Assembly: GCF_038443675.1 (NCBI RefSeq)
Contig: NZ_CP151762.1
Span: 3,162,001-3,226,000 of the forward strand
Direction: 5' to 3'
Origin: Yoonia sp. G8-12
GTDB taxonomy: Bacteria; Pseudomonadota; Alphaproteobacteria; Rhodobacterales; Rhodobacteraceae
Length of the DNA: 64,000 bases
The notes beneath the pieces are model-generated. The model ran no database searches. It saw only the letters and a program-made list of their open reading frames with translations, and was not told where the DNA came from. Below, one piece after another: positions 8,563 to 16,525 of this stretch. A program made the position numbers and the translations under genes. Numbering within the stretch: the first letter of the stretch is position 1; every line of letters begins with the position of its first letter.

Positions 8563-8601
8563 GAATAGCGCTCCATATTGTTTGCGAACTAAGGAGCAGC
8601 C

Positions 8602-9042
8602 ATGCAACCAACCGTCCCGGGATTTGATTTGGAGCGTTACCTCCCTTACCGCCTCACGGTGATTTCAGGTCGGTTGAGTGCGGGATTGGCCAAGCAGTAT
8701 AAGGCCCGATTTGGCATTTCGATTGCGGAATGGCGCGTGCTTTTGAATGTCGGATATACCCAGGATCTGTCGATCCGTGATATAGAAGCGAGGGTCAATC
8801 TGGAGAAATCCAAGGTCAGCCGTGCAGCGTCAAAACTGGAAGACAGGGGCTATTTGACCAAACACGTTGATGACAAAGATAAACGCTTGTTGAAGCTGAC
8901 CCTGACTGACGATGGCATAGAATTACTGGGCGAGTTGATCCCGATTGCGCAGGCTTTTCACGCACAATTGGACGCGAAATTGGGCGAAAACATCGACGCG
9001 CTGCAAGAGTCGTTGGACCTTCTGATGGAGATCGAACCGTAG
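8602..9042 (+). CDS. MarR family transcriptional regulator
   Basis: A 146-residue winged-helix regulator of normal MarR length. The DNA-binding core runs from about residue 45 (EWRVLLNVGYTQDLSIRDIE), with the recognition helix in NLEKSKVSRAASKLEDRGYL and the wing in DDKDKRLLKLTLTDDG. The terminal helices would form the dimer interface. It is transcribed divergently from hmgA, with a clear AAGGAG ribosome site 7 bases before the ATG. It is most likely the ligand-responsive repressor of the homogentisate operon, similar in role to HmgR-type regulators of other bacteria, although those belong to other families. A pathway intermediate such as homogentisate is the natural candidate ligand, by inference. 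Confidence 0.9.
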   Translation: MQPTVPGFDLERYLPYRLTVISGRLSAGLAKQYKARFGISIAEWRVLLNVGYTQDLSIRDIEARVNLEKSKVSRAASKLEDRGYLTKHVDDKDKRLLKLTLTDDGIELLGELIPIAQAFHAQLDAKLGENIDALQESLDLLMEIEP

Positions 9043-9243
9043 CTGCGTTTTGGTTCAACGAAGTGTTATTTCAGTGTTTTCCTTTTCAGGGAATGCCAAG
9101 GGTCTCTTTCTGTGCTTAGGGTGTTGTCTGTTGCGATAAAATTTCGCACACATGTGGTCATGCTCAGCAATTTGGGGGGAACGCCCCAAGATGTACGAAA
9201 GCAGATAAAACCAATTCAAGTCCTAATCCAACAGGAGAAAAAC

Positions 9244-10848
9244 ATGCCGATATTCACGAAGGACCACAGTTTCGCGCGTGCGCGACAAATGCTGTCCGTG
9301 TCCGCCCTCGCGCTCGTTATGACCTCGGTCTCTGCCAGCGCTGAAACCCTGCGCTGGGCTCGTGTCGCCGACGCGCTGACACTCGACCCGCATTCGCAGA
9401 ACGAAGGCCCCACCTCGACATTGTTGCACCACATCTATGAGACGCTTGTGGGTCGCGCGACTGACGGTTCCTTGACGCCGCGTCTCGCAACGGAATGGCG
9501 CATCAGCGAAGAAGACCCGACAGTTTGGGTATTCACGCTGCGCGAAGGTGTGACGTTCCACGATGGGTCCGAATTCAACGCCGAAGACGTTGTGTTCTCT
9601 CTCAACCGTGCGCGCGCCGAAAGCTCTGGCTTTAAGGCGCTGCATGGTGCTGTAGAAAGCGTGTCGATGGTTGATGACTATACCGTTCACGTCAAAATGA
9701 CCGGACCATCGCCGCTCTACGTACAGAACCTGACCAACACGTTCATCATGGACCAAGGTTGGGCCGAAGCAAACGACGTGGTCGAGCCGCAGAATTTTGC
9801 CGCCGGTGAAGAAAATTTTGCTGTACGCAACACAAACGGCACCGGCCCGTACACACTGGTATCGCGTGATCCAGAAGTGCGCACTGTCATGGCTGCGTTT
9901 GATGGTCACTGGGACGAAACCCCAGCCGTGACCGAGATCGTCTACACCCCGATTTCAGAGGCTGCGACCCGCGTTGCCGCACTGCTGTCGGGCGAAGTTG
10001 ATGTGGTACAGGATGTGCCTGTGCAGGATATTGCTCGTCTTGAGCAAACCGAAGGCGTCAAGATCACAACCGGCCCCGAAAACCGCAACATCTTTTTCGC
10101 TTACGACATGGTGTCGGATACACTGCGGTCCTCTGATGCAGCCGACAACCCTTTCAAAAAGCCTGAAATCCGCGAAGCGATGGCGCTCGTTCTGGACCGC
10201 GACGCGATCCAGCAGGTCGTGATGCGCGGCCAGTCTCAGCCATCAGCGGCCCCCTTGCCGCCGTTTGTGAACGGCTGGACCGAAGAGATGAACGCCTACG
10301 GTTCACCTGATGTGGAACGCGCCGCGCAGCTGGTGGTGGAAGCGGGTTATCCAGACGGGTTCTCGGTGGATCTGAACTGCCCCAATGACCGCTATCTGAA
10401 TGACGAAGCGATCTGTCAGGCGATGGTCGGGATGCTGGGACGCGCGAACATCAACGCGAACCTTGTGTCACAAACACGCAGCTTGCACTTCCCGCTGATC
10501 GAGAACTGGGAAACAGATTTCTATCTGCTGGGCTGGGGTGTGCCGACATTTGACAGCGCTTACGTGTTTAACTTCCTCGTGCACACACGCGAAGACAGCT
10601 ATGGCAGCTTCAACGGTTCGCGCTACTCGAACCCGGAAGTCGATGCAAAGATCGAATCATTGGCGACGATGACCGATCTGGAAGCGCGTGACGCCACCAT
10701 CGCGGAAATCTGGGAGCAGGTGAATGAAGACCGTGTTTTCCTGAACGTCCACAACCAGATGCTGGCCTATGCGATGCGTGACGACATCAACCTTGATGTG
10801 CATCCTGAAAACCAGCCGAAGATGACGACCGTCACATTCAGTGACTAA
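9244..10848 (+). CDS. peptide/dipeptide-type ABC transporter substrate-binding protein (SBP family 5)
   Basis: A 534-residue periplasmic binding protein of the DppA/OppA family. The signal peptide (RARQMLSVSALALVMTSVSA followed by SA) is cleaved before ETLRWARVADALTLDPHSQN, the usual mature start of this family. DGSLTPRLATEWRISEEDPT and VFTLREGVTFHDGSEFNAED are family signatures. I chose the ATG at 9244, preceded by CAGGAG. An in-frame ATG at 9112 would add 44 residues without a signal sequence. It is the first gene of a five-gene transporter operon. A stem-loop follows it, which would favour excess binding protein over the membrane parts. The substrate is not certain: dipeptides, glutathione-like peptides and opines are all handled by this family. 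Confidence 0.92.
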   Translation: MPIFTKDHSFARARQMLSVSALALVMTSVSASAETLRWARVADALTLDPHSQNEGPTSTLLHHIYETLVGRATDGSLTPRLATEWRISEEDPTVWVFTLREGVTFHDGSEFNAEDVVFSLNRARAESSGFKALHGAVESVSMVDDYTVHVKMTGPSPLYVQNLTNTFIMDQGWAEANDVVEPQNFAAGEENFAVRNTNGTGPYTLVSRDPEVRTVMAAFDGHWDETPAVTEIVYTPISEAATRVAALLSGEVDVVQDVPVQDIARLEQTEGVKITTGPENRNIFFAYDMVSDTLRSSDAADNPFKKPEIREAMALVLDRDAIQQVVMRGQSQPSAAPLPPFVNGWTEEMNAYGSPDVERAAQLVVEAGYPDGFSVDLNCPNDRYLNDEAICQAMVGMLGRANINANLVSQTRSLHFPLIENWETDFYLLGWGVPTFDSAYVFNFLVHTREDSYGSFNGSRYSNPEVDAKIESLATMTDLEARDATIAEIWEQVNEDRVFLNVHNQMLAYAMRDDINLDVHPENQPKMTTVTFSD

Positions 10849-10865
10849 TCGGTCTTGAACCTTTT

Positions 10866-10892
10866 GCCCGCGTGGTTTAGCGCCACGCGGGC
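10866..10892 (+). terminator. intercistronic stem-loop after the binding-protein gene
   Basis: GCCCGCGTGG (10866-10875) pairs perfectly with CCACGCGGGC (10883-10892) across a seven-base loop, followed by AATTTATTTTTG. It lies between the binding-protein gene and the first permease gene of the same operon. Such hairpins typically act as partial terminators or protect the upstream message from 3' decay, raising the binding protein relative to the permeases. Confidence 0.8.
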
Positions 10893-10954
10893 AATTTATT
10901 TTTGCGTCAATGGGTCTGACCTATTGCGCACCGCAATGAAGAGGCTATTACAAC

Positions 10955-11938
10955 ATGCTGGCCTATATCATCCGCCGTATCCTGCAATCCGTTTTGGTGA
11001 TGCTTGTTGTGGCTTTGGTGTCTTTTGCCCTGTTCCGTTTTGTCGGTGATCCGATCAATTCGATGGTTGGGCAGGAAACGTCGATTGCTGATCGCGATGC
11101 ATTGCGCGACCAGTTGGGGTTGAACGATCCTTTCCTCAGTCAGTTTGCGACCTTCGTGACGCGCGCAGTCCAAGGCGATTTCGGGATTTCCTATCGCCTG
11201 CAACAGCCCGTGATGGAACTGATCCTGTCGCGCCTGCCTGCGACGCTTGAACTGGCGCTGGTGTCAGGGGTTTTGGCATTTGTCTTTGGGGTCGGCTTTG
11301 GCGTCTACACAGCACTACGACGCAACGGCTGGGCGTCGAACACAATCATGACGGTGTCTTTGATTGGCGTGTCGCTTCCCACCTTCCTGATCGGTGTTCT
11401 GCTGATCTGGGTTTTCGCGGTCGAGCTGCAATGGCTCCCCAGTTTTGGACGCGGTGAAACGGTCGAGATCGGTGGCTGGACCACCGGTTTCCTGACACCC
11501 ACAGGCCGTGCCTCTCTGATCCTGCCCGCGATCACGCTGGGGCTTTACCAGATGACGCTGATCATGCGCCTTGTGCGTGCCGAGATGCTGGAAGTGCTGC
11601 GCACCGACTATATCAAATTCGCCCGTGCACGTGGCCTGAGCAATCGCGCGGTCAACTTTGGCCATGCGTTGAAGAACACCATGGTACCGGTGATCACGAT
11701 CACCGGTTTGCAACTGGGGTCGATCATCGCTTTTGCCATCATCACCGAAACCGTCTTTCAGTGGCCCGGCGTGGGCGCCTTGTTCATCAACTCTGTGCGC
11801 TTTGTCGATGTCCCCGTCATGGCGGCCTATCTGATGATGATTGCGCTGGTATTCGTGATCATCAACCTGATCGTCGATCTTCTTTATTATGCGGTTGATC
11901 CGCGGCTGCGCGTCGACCGCGCGGCGACACGGCATTAA
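10955..11938 (+). CDS. dipeptide-type ABC transporter permease (DppB-like)
   Basis: A 327-residue inner-membrane permease. The first helix is IIRRILQSVLVMLVVALVSF. The DppB/OppB hallmark follows: FVGDPINSMVG, DALRDQLGLNDPF and then FVTRAVQGDFGISYRLQQPV. The cytoplasmic EAA loop, which contacts the ATPase, is DYIKFARARGLSNRAVNFGH near residue 210. About six membrane helices are visible. It follows the stem-loop after the binding-protein gene and is separated by 12 bases from the partner permease, so the two form the heterodimeric channel. The length fits the family. Substrate specificity is set by the binding protein and stays open. Confidence 0.93.
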   Translation: MLAYIIRRILQSVLVMLVVALVSFALFRFVGDPINSMVGQETSIADRDALRDQLGLNDPFLSQFATFVTRAVQGDFGISYRLQQPVMELILSRLPATLELALVSGVLAFVFGVGFGVYTALRRNGWASNTIMTVSLIGVSLPTFLIGVLLIWVFAVELQWLPSFGRGETVEIGGWTTGFLTPTGRASLILPAITLGLYQMTLIMRLVRAEMLEVLRTDYIKFARARGLSNRAVNFGHALKNTMVPVITITGLQLGSIIAFAIITETVFQWPGVGALFINSVRFVDVPVMAAYLMMIALVFVIINLIVDLLYYAVDPRLRVDRAATRH

Positions 11939-11950
11939 GGATTTACTGAC

Positions 11951-12865
11951 ATGAACCGCCTTGCTCGTATGTGGGACAGTGATATCGCATGGTCCTTTCG
12001 GCACTCGCCCGTTGCAATTGTCGCTGCAGTCATTGCCCTGATTATTGTTCTGGGCGCTGCGTTTGCACCATGGATTGCGCCCTATGATCCGTTCAATTCG
12101 GCATCGCTGAACCTGATGGACGGTTTCACACCGCCCGGCGAGCCGAACCAATTTACGGGCAATACCTACCTGATGGGCACCGATAATCAGGGCCGCGATA
12201 TTTTCTCGACGATCCTTTATGGCGCGCGGATTTCGCTCTTTGTGGGCTTTTCTGCTGTGGTGTTCGCGCTGGTGCTGGGCATCGGGCTTGGGCTTTTGGC
12301 GGGATGGCGCGGTGGCTGGGTAGATAGCCTGATCATGCGGATTGCCGATGTGCAGCTGTCGTTTCCGTCGATCCTGATCGCCTTGCTGATCTTTGGCGTG
12401 GCGCGTGGTTTCATCCCGCCCTCGATGCGTGAAGAGGTGGCCATCTGGGTGCTGATCGTGTCCATCGGCCTGTCGGATTGGGTGCAATATGCCCGCGTGG
12501 TGCGCGGTGCTGCCATGGTGGAAAAATCCAAGGAATACGTCCAGGCCGCCCGCGTCATCGGCGTGCATCCTGCGCGCATCGTGTTGCGTCATATCCTGCC
12601 CAACGTCATGGGGCCGGTGCTGGTGATCGCGACAATCGGGCTGGCGCTTGCGATCATCGCCGAGGCGACGCTGTCCTTTCTGGGCGTCGGTGTGCCACCG
12701 ACGCAACCGAGCCTTGGCACACTCATCCGGATCGGCCAACAATATCTGTTCTCTGGTGAATGGTGGATTCTGCTGTTCCCATCCATCGCCCTCTTGCTGC
12801 TCGCTTTGTCGGTCAACCTTTTGGGTGACTGGCTGCGCGATGCGCTGAACCCACGGCTAAGGTGA
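11951..12865 (+). CDS. dipeptide-type ABC transporter permease (DppC-like)
   Basis: A 304-residue second permease of the operon. The N-terminal helix (SPVAIVAAVIALIIVLGAAF) is followed by APWIAPYDPFN, a large periplasmic loop with the family signature LMGTDNQGRDIFSTILYGAR, and four to five more helices. The EAA loop is EYVQAARVIGVHPARIVLRH. DppC/OppC proteins pair with DppB-type permeases, and length is normal. An AAGGA ribosome site lies 10 bases upstream of the ATG. The stop overlaps the start region of the first ATPase gene, which indicates coupled translation within the operon. Confidence 0.93.
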   Translation: MNRLARMWDSDIAWSFRHSPVAIVAAVIALIIVLGAAFAPWIAPYDPFNSASLNLMDGFTPPGEPNQFTGNTYLMGTDNQGRDIFSTILYGARISLFVGFSAVVFALVLGIGLGLLAGWRGGWVDSLIMRIADVQLSFPSILIALLIFGVARGFIPPSMREEVAIWVLIVSIGLSDWVQYARVVRGAAMVEKSKEYVQAARVIGVHPARIVLRHILPNVMGPVLVIATIGLALAIIAEATLSFLGVGVPPTQPSLGTLIRIGQQYLFSGEWWILLFPSIALLLLALSVNLLGDWLRDALNPRLR

Positions 12866-12870
12866 CAACT

Positions 12871-13875
12871 ATGACCGATGCTTTGCTTTCCGTCCGTAAC
12901 CTGCGGGTCGAATTTCCCACCCGCCGCGGTGTTCTGATCGCGATTGATGATGTGTCCTTCGACATCATGCCCGGTGAAGTGCTGGGTGTGGTGGGCGAAT
13001 CCGGTGCGGGCAAATCGCTGACCGGTGCGGCGATCATCGGTCTGCTGGAACCACCGGGGCGCATTGCTGGCGGTGAAATCCTGCTGAAAGGCGAACGGAT
13101 CGACAATCTAGGCGTAGAGCCTATGCGCCGTATCCGTGGCAAGCGCATCGGCATGGTGTTTCAGGACCCGCTGACAAGCCTGAATCCGCTTTACACCGTG
13201 GCCCAGCAATTGATCGAAACCATCCGCACCCACGCCGATATTTCCGAAGGTGAGGCACGCAAAAAGGCTATCGCCCTGCTTGACCGAGTGGGTATTCCTG
13301 CGGCGGCGCGGCGCATTGACGATTACCCGCATCATTTCTCAGGCGGTATGCGCCAACGTGTTGTTATCGCCCTTGCGCTTTGCGCCGAACCGGAACTGGT
13401 GATTGCAGACGAACCCACAACCGCGCTGGATGTGTCCGTGCAAAGCCAGATCATTGACCTGATCAAGGAAATCTGCGCCGAACGGGGTGCTGCGGTGATG
13501 CTGATCACCCACGATATGGGTGTGATCGCCGAAACCGCCGACCGTGTGGCGGTGCTCTATGCCGGACGGATCGCAGAGATTGGCCCTGTCCGGCAGGTCA
13601 TCACCGCACCCGAACATCCCTACACCGCAGGTCTGATGGGCTCGATCCCGACGCTGACGCAAACCGATGCGCGGTTGGTGCAAATCCCCGGCGCGATGCC
13701 GCGCCTGAACGCTATTCCACAAGGCTGCGCCTTCAATCCGCGCTGTGAAAAAGCGTTTGATCGCTGCTTCAAGGAACGCCCTACACCTGTTGTGCGCAAC
13801 GCAGACGGGCGCAAGGTTGCGTGCTGGCTTTATGATGCCATCGACACAGCTGCAAAGGAGCAAGCGAATGGCTGA
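12871..13875 (+). CDS. dipeptide-type ABC transporter ATP-binding protein (DppD-like)
   Basis: A 334-residue ATPase subunit. Walker A is GESGAGKS near residue 44, the ABC signature is FSGGMRQRV near 160, and Walker B is LVIADEPTTALD. The C-terminal oligopeptide/dipeptide domain follows, with the cysteine-rich segment GCAFNPRCEKAFDRC that holds an iron-sulfur cluster in some relatives. I chose the ATG at 12871, which has AAGGTGA just upstream. A GTG at 12862 overlapping the previous stop is the alternative and would add three residues. It overlaps the start of the second ATPase gene by eight bases. The two ATPases would form a heterodimer on the cytoplasmic face. Confidence 0.92.
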   Translation: MTDALLSVRNLRVEFPTRRGVLIAIDDVSFDIMPGEVLGVVGESGAGKSLTGAAIIGLLEPPGRIAGGEILLKGERIDNLGVEPMRRIRGKRIGMVFQDPLTSLNPLYTVAQQLIETIRTHADISEGEARKKAIALLDRVGIPAAARRIDDYPHHFSGGMRQRVVIALALCAEPELVIADEPTTALDVSVQSQIIDLIKEICAERGAAVMLITHDMGVIAETADRVAVLYAGRIAEIGPVRQVITAPEHPYTAGLMGSIPTLTQTDARLVQIPGAMPRLNAIPQGCAFNPRCEKAFDRCFKERPTPVVRNADGRKVACWLYDAIDTAAKEQANG

Positions 13876-14863
13876 TGCGCTGCTGAAAATCGAGAACCTG
13901 ACGCGGTATTTCGATATCTCGAAACCTTTCCTGAACCGGATGCTGGAACGCGATGAAAAGCAGTTCCTGACGGCCGTAGCCGACGTGAGTTTCGAAATCA
14001 AACGTGGCGAAACCTTTGCGCTGGTGGGCGAAAGCGGGTCGGGCAAATCGACAATTGCCAAATTGGTCGTCGGCCTGCTGGCGGCATCTGAAGGCACCAT
14101 CGAATTTGATGGGCACAAAATGACAGGGACGACCGGGACTGAAATGCGCGACCTGCGCCGCCGGTTCCAGATGATCTTTCAAGACCCTTTCGCAAGCCTG
14201 AACCCGCGCTGGCGTGTTGGTGATATCATTGCCGAGCCGATCCACACATTCGGCCTGCTCAAAGGGGCGGACGTGACGAATCGCGTGGGCGAATTGCTTG
14301 ATACCGTGGGCCTGTCGGCCAAAGACGCCGAGAAATTCCCGCATGAGTTTTCCGGCGGCCAGCGTCAGCGGATCGCCATTGCCCGCGCATTGTCATCCAA
14401 GCCTGAATTCATCGTGTGTGACGAACCTACGTCAGCGCTGGATGTATCGGTGCAGGCGCAGATATTGAACCTGATGAAAGACCTTCAGGACGAAATGGGC
14501 CTGACCTATCTGTTCATCAGTCATGACCTGTCAGTCGTGCGGCACATGGCCAACCGCATTGGCGTCCTTTATCTGGGCCGTCTGGTGGAAGTGGCGGATG
14601 GCAAGACGCTATTCTCGGCCCCGCAACATCCCTATACACAAATGCTGTTGGATGCTGTGCCTGATCTGGCGCTGTCGGGTCGCAGGCGCAAACCCGTTGA
14701 CGGTGAAATCCCGAATCCTATCAATCCGCCATCTGGCTGTGCGTTCCACCCGCGTTGCCCGCTGGCCATGGACCGCTGCAAGATCGATGCCCCCCATCAG
14801 GTCGCGACAGAAACCGGATACGCCGCCTGCTTTGCGCTGGAGGGCGAGGCTAAGGCAAGCTGA
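13868..14863 (+). CDS. dipeptide-type ABC transporter ATP-binding protein (DppF-like)
   Basis: A 331-residue second ATPase of the transporter. Walker A is GESGSGKST, the signature is FSGGQRQRIAIARAL, and Walker B is EFIVCDEPTSALDVS. A C-terminal GCAFHPRCPLAMDRC segment matches the partner ATPase. The ATG at 13868 is preceded by AAGGAGCAAGCGA. An in-frame ATG at 13745 lies deep inside the previous gene and is an unlikely start. It is the last gene of the operon and converges on the glutamine-synthetase-like gene, 30 bases away. No strong terminator is visible in that gap. Confidence 0.92.
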   Translation: MADALLKIENLTRYFDISKPFLNRMLERDEKQFLTAVADVSFEIKRGETFALVGESGSGKSTIAKLVVGLLAASEGTIEFDGHKMTGTTGTEMRDLRRRFQMIFQDPFASLNPRWRVGDIIAEPIHTFGLLKGADVTNRVGELLDTVGLSAKDAEKFPHEFSGGQRQRIAIARALSSKPEFIVCDEPTSALDVSVQAQILNLMKDLQDEMGLTYLFISHDLSVVRHMANRIGVLYLGRLVEVADGKTLFSAPQHPYTQMLLDAVPDLALSGRRRKPVDGEIPNPINPPSGCAFHPRCPLAMDRCKIDAPHQVATETGYAACFALEGEAKAS

Positions 14864-14893
14864 TCCCAAATGGCTTGGACCGTCCGGCCGCTG

Positions 14894-16270
14894 TTAGACG
14901 GTTTCCAGATAGCTATGGAATTCGAAATCCGTGACGTGACGCGCGAACCGTTTGAGTTCCTGCGTCTTGCATTCCACCAACATCGTTTGCAGGCGTTTGG
15001 AAAAAATATTCTGCACATGTTTGCCGCGATTGAACGCTTGAATCGCTGTTGCCCAATCAAGCGGCAGGTTATCAAGTTTCAGACTATATGCATCGCCTTC
15101 GATGGGCTTGGCGGGCTCCATTTTCTCTTCGATCCCGATCAGTGCCCCGCCAAGAATACTGCCAACAACAAGATACGGGTTCGCGTCGGCGCCCGCGACC
15201 CTGTGTTCTATGCGGCGCGCTTTGTGGTTGCCGCCGGGAATACGGATGGCGGCGGTGCGGTTTTCATATCCCCAAGCCACGCTTGTCGGCGCGTGCGCCC
15301 CCGGTAGCAAACGGCGATAGGAATTCTCATGCGGTGCAAATGTCAGCGTGTTTTCCTGCATCGTCTCCAACAACCCCGCGACGGCATTCAACATCAGTGG
15401 TGTGCCTTCCTCCCCACCATTGTCGAACAGGTTGACGCCGTTTTCATCGACAAGGCTGAAATGCACGTGAAAGCCGCTGCCGGATCGTTCGCCGTAAGGT
15501 TTGGCCATGAAGGTCGCGGCCAATCCATGCTTGCGTGCGATCCCGCGTACCAGCCGCTTGAACAGCACGGCATCGTCGGCGGCCTGAAGCGGATCGTTGA
15601 CATGCATCATGTTGATTTCAAATTGCCCCGCTCCGTTTTCCGAAATCGCGGCATCTGCGGGAATGCCCTGTTCATGGCAGGCCTGATAGACATCATTCAG
15701 GAAGCTGTCGAAATGCTGCAACTCATCCAGTGACAAGGCACCGTCGGAATCAAGCCGCTTTCCGGTCACTGGTGAACGTGGTGGCTGCGGGCGCTCTTCG
15801 CTGGGATCGCACAGGTAGAATTCAAGCTCGGTTGCCACAACGGGTGTCAGGCCCAGTGCCTTGTAGCGGTCAACGATATTGGCCAAGGCATGGCGCGGAT
15901 CGCCCAGAAACGGTTTGCCATCATCGGTGTGCATCCAGAACATCGCCAAGGCAGAGGGTTGGCTGGTCCAGTTGATCAGGACAAGCGGGCGACCGGTGTG
16001 TTCGCAGATACCGTCTGAATCGCCTGTTTCGAAAACCAGTTCGTTGTTTTCAATATCCTCGCCCCAGACATCCATGCTCAGGATCGAAAGCGGCATCCGA
16101 AGCCCACCATCAAGAGACGCGCGCGCCTTTTCGATCGGAAGCCGCTTGCCGCGCATCGTGCCATTCAGATCGCAAACGCAGACAAAGACCGACTCGATCT
16201 CGGGATGTTCGAGCAGCCAGCTTCTGATGTTGGTCGCAGCGACTGCTTGCGTTTCGTTTTGCACGGTCAT
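14894..16270 (-). CDS. glutamine synthetase family protein (probable gamma-glutamyl-amine ligase)
   Basis: A 458-residue type I glutamine-synthetase-fold enzyme. The N-terminal beta-grasp carries DLNGTMRGKRLP. The catalytic domain shows GSGFHVHFSL, the NSYRRLLPGAHAPTSVAWGY block and then ENRTAAIRIPG, which are the ATP- and glutamate-binding signatures. It lacks the adenylylation-site context of housekeeping GlnA. Together with the divergent basic amino acid decarboxylase, this suggests ligation of glutamate to an amine such as putrescine (PuuA-like), though the substrate is not proven. I chose the ATG at 16270, with AAGGA 9 bases upstream, over an in-frame ATG at 16306. It shares a 255-base divergent region with the decarboxylase. 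Confidence 0.85.
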   Translation of the reverse strand: MTVQNETQAVAATNIRSWLLEHPEIESVFVCVCDLNGTMRGKRLPIEKARASLDGGLRMPLSILSMDVWGEDIENNELVFETGDSDGICEHTGRPLVLINWTSQPSALAMFWMHTDDGKPFLGDPRHALANIVDRYKALGLTPVVATELEFYLCDPSEERPQPPRSPVTGKRLDSDGALSLDELQHFDSFLNDVYQACHEQGIPADAAISENGAGQFEINMMHVNDPLQAADDAVLFKRLVRGIARKHGLAATFMAKPYGERSGSGFHVHFSLVDENGVNLFDNGGEEGTPLMLNAVAGLLETMQENTLTFAPHENSYRRLLPGAHAPTSVAWGYENRTAAIRIPGGNHKARRIEHRVAGADANPYLVVGSILGGALIGIEEKMEPAKPIEGDAYSLKLDNLPLDWATAIQAFNRGKHVQNIFSKRLQTMLVECKTQELKRFARHVTDFEFHSYLETV

Positions 16271-16525
16271 TTTGCGATCCTTCCGGTTCCCTGGCGCAAT
16301 ATCCAAACGGCTGTGGCGCTGAAATGTCTCACTCCGACCTGCCCGAGGATGTCAGCACTTTTTAGCCTGTGACGCAGGTTACTACCAGCGGGAAGTCATT
16401 TGCCGAACATGGACATTTGACCCCAACTCATCCCATAAGGGGGCAACAAGGGTGGTTAGAAACGTTGTCAGATTTGATTCTGAAGTAGGGCGACGTCCAC
16501 CAAATCAGGAAGCTAGGACAGCATC

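Noticed and set aside
9112..9243. Longer start for the dipeptide-type binding protein
   Set aside because: The extra 44 residues lack a signal peptide, and a clear CAGGAG site lies before the ATG at 9244.
11315..12742. 475-codon minus-strand frame across the two permease genes
   Set aside because: Its His/Gln/Arg/Asp-rich translation is typical of antisense to membrane protein genes, and the opposite strand has two clear permeases with ribosome sites.
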